The notes under the pieces were generated by a model. It was given only the letters and a program-made list of their open reading frames with translations. It made no database searches and was not told the origin of the DNA. DNA of 64,000 bases from Clarkia xantiana subsp. parviflora. Its lineage: Eukaryota > Streptophyta > Magnoliopsida > Myrtales > Onagraceae. The DNA lies in NCBI GenBank assembly GCA_036873135.1, contig JAPTYO010000017.1, positions 5,766,001 through 5,830,000 on the forward strand, given 5' to 3'. This document shows, one piece after another, positions 57,691-64,000 of this stretch (positions are counted from its first letter, which is position 1; each line of letters begins with the position of its first letter). Both the position numbers and the translations under genes were made by a program.

Positions 57691-58700
57691 GTCGTACGTC
57701 CCATCTTCTTTGTATAAGATAACGAAATTTTCTCTTATACGAGTAATAGAGTGTCCCTCTTTTCCTTTCTTTGTATGCACTGAAAGAAATTCATTTCATT
57801 AGCTTACAAAGTATTTATATTGATCAAAGAAAAGCGGAGTCCGTGGATCTCCTTCGTGTAGTAATAAATATAGAAAATAAAATTGGATACTCTTCTCCCA
57901 TTTTCTGAGGTTTATACTTGGAGGGGTTTCCTTTTTCAAGTATAAAACTTCTTCTAGTGTTCTTCACAAAATGTGTTTGTTGATATCTCCCCATCTTGTA
58001 GGAGGTATGTGTTGATTGCTGGTATGGATGCTATCATATAGGGCTCCTCCTATGAACAACACCTCTCTCATATGTTTTGCAAGTAGTGGTGTGTTTCTTC
58101 CATATCTCTGTAATGGAACACCAAAGTCTGTATTAGCATTAAATTATTTATTGTAGAACTTACAAGTTGTGGAGATTGTCTTATGAGAGCGATCATTGTT
58201 GCCTCCCACATAGGAGCGAATCCATGTAGTGGTTTGTGTCGATTCCTCTTGTTGTAGTTTCCTTTGGAAGGAATTATGCCGCGTATTCGCATGATCCTCT
58301 ATTTTCCGGAGGTAGTGTCAAGCACTAGCTCATATGGTGCCCCCTAGTTGTTTGGCAGTTGCATCATTTGTTCTTGTTTAGCCCGTGAAGGCTCATTCTT
58401 TAATTTCTCAGTTAGCTGTCGAACACTTGTTCATTTGGTGCCCCCCAAGCTGCTCGGTCTCCTTACTCTTTTGTGCTCCTTGAGCATGTCTTTCCTATAT
58501 GCATCCTTTAGAATTGGTGGGGAGTTTATTGCCTTTGGGTGAGTGCAATTTTGATTTTCTTTACATGATTTGTCTTCAAGGTTTCTTCATTTGACTCTTC
58601 ATAGGTGTCGGCTCAGTGCAGTGCCTCCCATCTTGTGCGACTTGTGCTATTTGCACTTAGTTTATGATGGTTGTTGTTACCTCTCGATGGGTGCCACAAT
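57691..58700. other. Interior of element E beside its PBS, no gene seen
   Basis: No gag or pol motif was recognised on either strand. Two GGTGCCCCC(T/C)A words (58338, 58438) are repeated. Confidence 0.4.
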
Positions 58701-59576
58701 TGTTTAGCTTATTCCAGTCTTCGAGTAGAATGTTACATCCCCGATGTTGGGATCAAAATGACGTGGTCTGAAGCTTCTGGTAATGGACTTCAAGGTCTTG
58801 CCGCTAGCTAACTCCTTTAGGTGTCTATCTCGACCTCGAGGGGCACTTAGTTTCCTTTAGGGTGCTTTGGTAGGCGAGGACCTGAAAAGGAGTGGGGATT
58901 TGCCCCTGATTCCCTCCGAAGCTTAAGTCAGTAATGGAATTTGAGAGAATACTATAAAAGTATGTGAATATAGATATCAAAATAATGAAAGTGTTCCCCT
59001 ATTTATAGGGGGACAATACCGACTTTAATATGGCGGCAAGCTTTATGCTTTGACTGGCTGCTCAGTGGCGGTGGCTGCCTTTCTCGGATTGGTGGAGGGG
59101 GACGGTGATGTGTCAGTAGGTGACAAGCAGGTCGCCACCTCCTCGTTCCTTAGTGTTGAAGGTTTCTTTAACCAGGTGACAAGCAGGTTGCAATATCAGT
59201 TTTACCTTGAGAGGAAGGTTTCCTCGGGTCAGAAAGTCGGCAAGCAGGTTGCAGCTGGCACTCCTTCCTTAAAGGGAAGGGTCTCCTTGAGTCAGGAGGA
59301 GGCGAGCATGTTGTCATCTGTCATTTTCCTTAGGAGGAAAGGTTTTCTGATAGTACTTGGTTGTCGGCTCAATTCATACTTTAGGAAGGAGAATCTTAGA
59401 GTGCCCTGTCGCCCTTCTTCGACTATTGTCTTAAGAGTCGACTTCCTTTTATATTGGTGTCGACTATTTGTCTTTGGATTCCCAATTCAAATATGACTAG
59501 TCGTTGACTTGACTTTTGAGGGTCCCGACTTCAATATTTTCGACCCTTGTAAGGTTGCCTCGAATCATATCCAACA
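58701..59576 (-). repeat. LTR of element E (876 bp)
   Basis: On plus it starts TGTTTAGC and ends CATATCCAACA. A minus-strand TATAAATAGGGG lies near 58990. CCTCCGAAGCTTAAGTCA (58914-58931) matches the same block in the LTRs of B and, more loosely, C. Confidence 0.65.
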
Positions 59577-59591
59577 CCTGACACCTTAGGT

Positions 59592-59961
59592 TTAATAACG
59601 ACACCATAACTCGTGTTTGTCGAATAGAGTGCATTTTCCTGCATTCCTGGAAATTAAGAGAACGTGCACTAGTTGCTCTAATGATGCTAAGTTCCTTTTT
59701 TTATTCTTCAAGAAATGTTTTCGGTGTCCCCACATTTTTCTGATGGGACGGTGGAAGTGACTTTTATCATCACCCAAGTGCTATGCCATTGATGGAGGTG
59801 CACCAAATGTAGGGGTTGCTATAAGCCTTGATATTCCCGTTCTCCCACAGAGCTCCTGTGTTCAATGTGTCCTCAATACCCATGCGAAGCACTGGACATC
59901 TGTTGGTGTGATACCTCCACATGGTGTGATGGTTGCATCCTTTCACAATATTTGGCCCCAA
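59592..59961 (-). pseudogene. Possible gag C-terminal remnant of element D
   Basis: On minus the piece CNHHTMWRYHTNRCPVLRMG followed by IEDTLNTGAL resembles the plant gypsy gag pattern C..H....H....C..L...IE.L...G.L. The downstream text SNPYIWCTSINGIAL then GDDKSHFHRP recalls the linker after it. A one-base frameshift falls near 59772. The position fits, between the 5' LTR of D and its lost pol. Recognition rests on a weak pattern only. Confidence 0.35.
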
Positions 59962-61532
59962 CGATATTCATTCTGCCTTTCAGGGTGGTATGCTGACATT
60001 GCGGAGGGTTCTTAAGTATGGTTCTTTAACTTCACATTCGAGGGATTTGAAGGCAGCTTATAATCCCATACTCTTGGTGTATGGGCTGTTGTTATGGCCT
60101 TTCACTGGAATTCCTCAAGTTTCGACAGGATGTTCGGATGGACTCCTTTTTCCTTGTTCATTTCTCAATTACAGCATTGTCTACTTCTCGATATTGACGC
60201 TTAGAGCGTTGTTATCACAATCTCCTTGATAACAAATGGTTTTTTCCTCATGTACCTTATGGTTGGGAAAGCCTTTTGGTACGTGGTCGAGGTGGATGTG
60301 GGGGTGCAATATCTCTAGCACTACTAGTAATGTCCTTACCCTTATGTGTAGGAAGTTGGTTTTGCAAATCCAATATCCTTTTAACGTTGGAGTTATTGAT
60401 GACCCTTGTGATGAGAATAGGTTTGGTGCTGCCCTCTCATTTAGTGCTGCTCCTTCTTTGATGTAGAAGTGGCTTTTGGCTCAAAAATGAGTATTGTGTT
60501 GGGTATGAGGAGATGGAGGTGTTTGCCTTGCAGGCTGGGTTGAAGGGGTATTCCCTGCTTTCGCAGCGTGTTGTCTCGCCCCTGTGGGGGCATAATAATT
60601 TCATTGTTGGTGGTGCTTAACGAACCCTCATTGTGTTTTTATTAGCCAACAAGATGTCTATAGTTGACATAAAACTTGATGTGACCGGCGTAGCTCCTTA
60701 GGTATATCTTGGGAGGGTGGGCGTCTCGTGAGTGTAAATGCTGTGCATGGGTATATTATAAGATGGGATTACATATGATGGTATTCCATATTGTTTTCCA
60801 TGGAAATGCATATCGTATTAGAATCCCTTGAATGAAGTTCTCTCAAAGTAGGCGAGATAGGCCCTGCTGGTTGTAGTGGCCCTCCTTGTTTGGGGTTATC
60901 ATTTTGCTCATGGTGGGGGGGGGGGGGGGGGGGTATGCAATCTCCCTGCTATCAGTGTATGTGGTTGCTCTTACGAATACCATATCCTTCTAGAATTGGA
61001 GTTATTGCTTATCTCTTCCTCCTTAGTGTTGCAATATCCTTCATAGAGTGGCTGTTGTTCAGTGGTCACCTCCAGTTGCCCCGATTGATGTGCTCTGGAA
61101 GAGTTACTCTAGGTGCATTCATGAAGGGATGGGCGAATGGTGCTCATCCTTGTGGAGTGGTTGTTGTTCTGCTCCCTCCTCATCTTGCCCCTATTGGTGT
61201 ACTCTGGAAGAGTTGCCATGGGTGCATTTTTGTTATAGCCACTTCTTTGGCCTTCTGGCCTGTTCTTGGGTGTTTGATTGTTGTCCCCACTGGGGGTTTG
61301 TCTTTCATTAGGGGTTAGGGAGGTAGTTGTTGAATGACTACCAACTGTGGTGCCTTGGAGCTTAATGGAGTGTTATCTAAGGAGTGTTGTTCTCCATTGG
61401 ACGACATTTGCTTAGCATCCTTTGGTTGTTGCCCCCGGATGCTAGGATCCTAGAGACCCATAGTTAGTACCTGGCTACTACTCCCTTTTGTTTGTTGTCA
61501 TCGAGCACATGTAATAGGTTACATACTTGTTG
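59962..61532. other. 5' interior of element D, nothing recognised
   Basis: No supported gene. A 19-base G run lies at 60915-60933. The words AATACCATATCCTT.TA..(A/G)TTGGAGTTATT recur at about 60370 and 60975, so part is an old duplication. Confidence 0.35.
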
Positions 61533-61556
61533 CTCGAATCCAGCAGACAGAGCCAA
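61533..61556 (-). other. Primer binding site of element D
   Basis: On minus TTGGCTCTGTCTGCTGG then ATTCGAG follows the LTR end. The tRNA is not assigned. Confidence 0.5.
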
Positions 61557-62221
61557 TGTTTGCACAGGGGTCTCTTCGTGGGCTTTCTTTCTTCGTATTC
61601 CCGCTCTTCGTGGGCTTTCTTCCTTCGGATTCCCGCTCCTTTCCTCTCGGGTACCTGCAAATGGGCACCGGGGGGTTCCCGGTAAGCTCACTCTGATGCT
61701 TAAATGAGTATGGGCTTAGAGAGATAAATTGAGCTTAGAGAAAGGTTGATTACCTTCAAATGATGGGATGAGAGCTCTATTTATAGAGTTCATATTGAAC
61801 CGCCCCGGTTCTAGTGCTTTTCTGGCCCGGTTGTGGCAGTGTTGTAATATAAATCGGTGATGACTGTAAATATGATCTATTTGACCTCGGTTCGACCGTA
61901 GGTGAGCTTAATATGGTTAAGTGTCTGAGAATGGCCTCCAAGGGCGAGCCCCGGGCGAAATATCTTCCGGGGTTAGGGGTACGGACGAGTAAAACTCGTC
62001 CGGGTGAAGGGGGGGGGGGTACCCCTAATGCCTTGCTCGGGTCTCCCGAGCAAGGGGTCTTGCTCGGGTTACCTCCGAGTTGTTTTTCCACTCAGGTTTT
62101 TCCCGAGTGGATTTCACCACTCGGGGTGATTTCGGGTCTAAGTGTTGGGCCTCGGGTGTCCGTTTTTCCAAGTTTCGAATTATAATCGACTATGGCCTAA
62201 TTATAAGGCCCATATCCAATA
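61557..62221 (-). repeat. 5' LTR of element D (665 bp)
   Basis: Direct repeat of 52382-53094 with many substitutions and a shorter GGGTAACCCGAGCAA segment. A TATAAATAGAG box lies on minus near 61785. Confidence 0.85.
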
Positions 62222-62376
62222 GTAGGTTTACACTCCAACGACTAGTTTATAGACTGTAAAATCCGATGTAATTCAAACATTATGACTTTGTAAGATCATA
62301 AACTCAAATTACAATCCATCCTTTCAAATTGGAAAATTCCAAAGTAAAAAATGTTGTTTGACAAAATACTATCCTC

Positions 62377-64000
62377 CTAAACCCTACGCAGTCCAAGCAT
62401 TTTGACATGCTTTTCGAAAACTTCCCTGCGTAGTGGTTTAGTCAATGGGTCTGCAACCATATTCTCAGAGGATAAGTATTCTAATGGGATCAATTTGTCT
62501 TCTACCATACTCTTCGCATAATTATATTTAACATCAATGTGTTTCGTCCTACTATAGTTAGATTCTTAACCGCTGATATCGTTGCTTGACTGTAAGAGTA
62601 AATCCTCACATGCTTACTCCCGTCCTCGACATCAAGCAGGGCAGTTATAATTTATTACCCCCATAGCACAGTCCGTAGTCGGAAGTACCTTTTAGGTATC
62701 GAATAATTCGTTTAACGGCTCGTAAATGTTGATATCCAGGGTCTGATTGAAAACGCGCTACTAAGCGCACAGTGTAATAGATATTATGACGAGTGGATTG
62801 CATGACGTACATCAGACTACAAACCATACAGAGGTACCTTGCACTCTTTATCTGTTCACGCTCCGCCTAGTCATTTGGTTCCTTAGGCTTTGACAACGTA
62901 CACCCAAACACTACCGGCATATCTACGGGTTTAGCATCTTGGAGATTAAACCTTCTCAATAATTTTTTGATATAGGCTTGTTGGGAAAGGCATAGTTTCC
63001 GAGCAGCCCGATCCCTAGCAATCTTAATGCCTAGGATGTACGTGGCTTCTCCCATGTCTTTCATCTCAAATACAGATGCCAGCCAGGACTTTGATTCATT
63101 CATGTAACTCACATCATTCGCGGCAATAAGTATATCATCGACGTACAACGTCAAGATAACGTACTTTGACCCAGAGGTCTTAGTGTACACGCATGGATCC
63201 TCGTGAAGATTCATGAATCCATTGCCAACGATTTCCTCGTGGAACCTGCGATACCATTACCGAGATGATTTTTTAAGACCATTGATCGATCCTTGGAGTT
63301 TACAAACTTTAAGTTTGTTTCCAGGGGTAATGAAACCCTCCTATTGCTCCATATAGATCTCTTCCTCCATGTTTCCGTGGAGGAACGTGGTCTTAACATT
63401 CATTTGGTGCAGCTCCAGATCGATGCATGCAACCAAGGCCAGGATGGCCCGAACTGTGGTGTAATGCACAGTCGGTGAGTACGTCTCATTAAAGTCCACT
63501 CCGTGAAGTTGGGTATATCCTTTCGCGACTAATTGAGCTTTGTAACGCTCAACGTTTCCATCAGCAGTGAGTTTCAATTTCAGAACCCACTTAGCCCCTA
63601 TTGCTCTGCGGTTAGCATGCAAATTAACTAACAACCATATCAAATTGTCTTTCATAGAGGCGATCTATTCCTCCATTGCTTTCCTCCATTCCTCTGATTG
63701 AGGTCCATCCAACGCTTGTTTAACCGTTACTGGTTCATCAACCGAAGTCGGGGTGAACAATTCACCTCTTTCGATGGGATACTTCTTATGAGAAGTTCAG
63801 TGCCTTTGACTACATATAGGCTTATTATTCCCAACTTGATATTGAACTACACTCCCACTGGGAACAATGCTCCCACTCGGAACAATACTCCCACTGGGAA
63901 CAAAAGCGCTGCTTGAACCTTCTCCTAAAGCTTTTCTTGGACGACCTCTTGGTCTCTGGTTTCTACCGCCGAGATTAATTTCATGGTTGCTAGGACCAGG
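62377..64000 (-). pseudogene. Ty1/copia pol of element F (RT and broken RNase H), partial
   Basis: Read on minus from the window end, the linker has RPRGRPRKALGEG and three VPSGS(I/V) repeats. RT then follows: EEWRKAMEE, GAKWVLKLK, VAKGYTQLHGVDFNETYSPT, and the catalytic LYVDDILIA. Next come YILGIKIARDR and SLMYVMQSTRHNIYYTV. The end reads HIDVKYNYAKSMVEDKLIPL and VADPLTKPLRREVFEKH, then TAG at 62377-62379. In-frame stops occur where Gln or another residue is expected, at about 63341, 63270, 62867 and in the linker. The middle of RNase H (KSTSGY to EAEY) is missing: only about 85 bases separate GLCYGGNKL from the terminal part, and the frame changes. It is inactive. Confidence 0.93.

Larger units (their letters stand above)
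55612..59576 (-). mobile_element. Partial Tat-type LTR element E inside D, 3' LTR missing
   Basis: A purine tract of the CTTCACTCGGGGGCAAG type lies on minus at 55612-55628, but no LTR follows it. A complete LTR with a PBS-like TTGTGGCACCCATCGAGAGG on minus lies at 58701-59576. Between them are tandem arrays and no pol. This fits an inserted Tat element that lost its 3' LTR, or a recombinant junction. No duplication could be found. Confidence 0.5.
52382..62221 (-). mobile_element. Tat-type non-autonomous LTR element D, minus strand, nested in copia F
   Basis: LTRs at 52382-53094 and 61557-62221 start TGTTTGCAC on plus. The left one ends ATATCCAACA, the right one ATATCCAATA. Flanks are GGAGG and GTAGG, four of five matching. 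The minus-strand PBS TTGGCTCTGTCTGCTGG lies beside the right LTR, and the purine tract CTTGACTCGGGGGGCAAA beside the left LTR, the same type as in B and C. The interior has no pol, only a possible gag remnant (59592-59961), large tandem arrays, and a further LTR of element E. The LTRs are more diverged than those of A, B or C by eye. Confidence 0.85.
50795..64000 (-). mobile_element. Ty1/copia element F, minus strand, interrupted by element D, runs off the window
   Basis: The pol is on minus at the right end (from 62377 onward) and a probable 3' LTR lies at 50795-51428. Element D is inserted between the end of pol and the 3' LTR. The purine tract on minus reads GCGAGTGGGAGC before TATTGG, with TATTGG presumed mutated from TGTTGG. 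The left LTR edge (TGTTAGGC at 50795) is the least certain point. The 5' half lies beyond 64000. Confidence 0.7.

Overview
The window is repeat-dense, AT-rich nuclear DNA of a flowering plant. It shows plant-type LTR retrotransposons of the Ty3/gypsy and Ty1/copia classes, CACTA, Mutator-like and Tourist-like DNA transposons, and one intron-containing plant gene with GT-AG introns. I do not recognise the species. No rRNA, tRNA, CRISPR array or bacterial operon was seen. Percent identities were judged by eye and not computed.

Left part (1-34412): the 3' end of a decayed Ty3/gypsy element (pol 3-1780, LTR 1759-2169) abuts a relic of a CACTA-type element (about 2250-3740). Then follows a deep nest. 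A Harbinger-like element (from 3959) holds a 28.9-kb minus-strand LTR element A (4571-33519, duplication ATATA, no pol found). A holds a 19.1-kb minus-strand Tat-lineage gypsy element B (10095-29190, duplication AAGGG). B holds an 8.4-kb plus-strand Tat element C (12868-21315, duplication GCGCC). B and C both lack gag, have pol genes broken by a few stops or frameshifts, carry tandem repeats between pol and the 3' LTR, and carry homologous intron-containing genes antisense to pol. C landed inside the antisense gene of B. A palindromic Mutator-like element (33665-34373, 9-bp duplication) and a truncated relative follow.

Middle (35249-47742): two non-autonomous CACTA elements, each with perfect 3-bp duplications, flank the only intact gene. 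That gene is a five-exon minus-strand HIPP (heavy-metal-associated isoprenylated plant protein, 310 residues, two HMA domains, C-terminal CCIT). Its intron 2 holds a Tourist-like MITE and its intron 4 a 1.03-kb foldback Mutator-like element. The left CACTA carries an EXO70-like exon and three further exon-like pieces that join in phase, plus a nested deleted LTR element.

Right part (47743-64000): a decayed copia gag (plus strand), the left end of a third CACTA, and a minus-strand copia element F (3' LTR near 50795-51428, pol from 62377 to the window end). F is interrupted by a 9.8-kb Tat-type element D (52382-62221), which has mostly non-coding tandem repeats and contains a further LTR (58701-59576) of element E.

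Only the HIPP gene looks functional. The rest is a layered record of insertions, with duplications and relative LTR divergence giving the order A, then B, then C.
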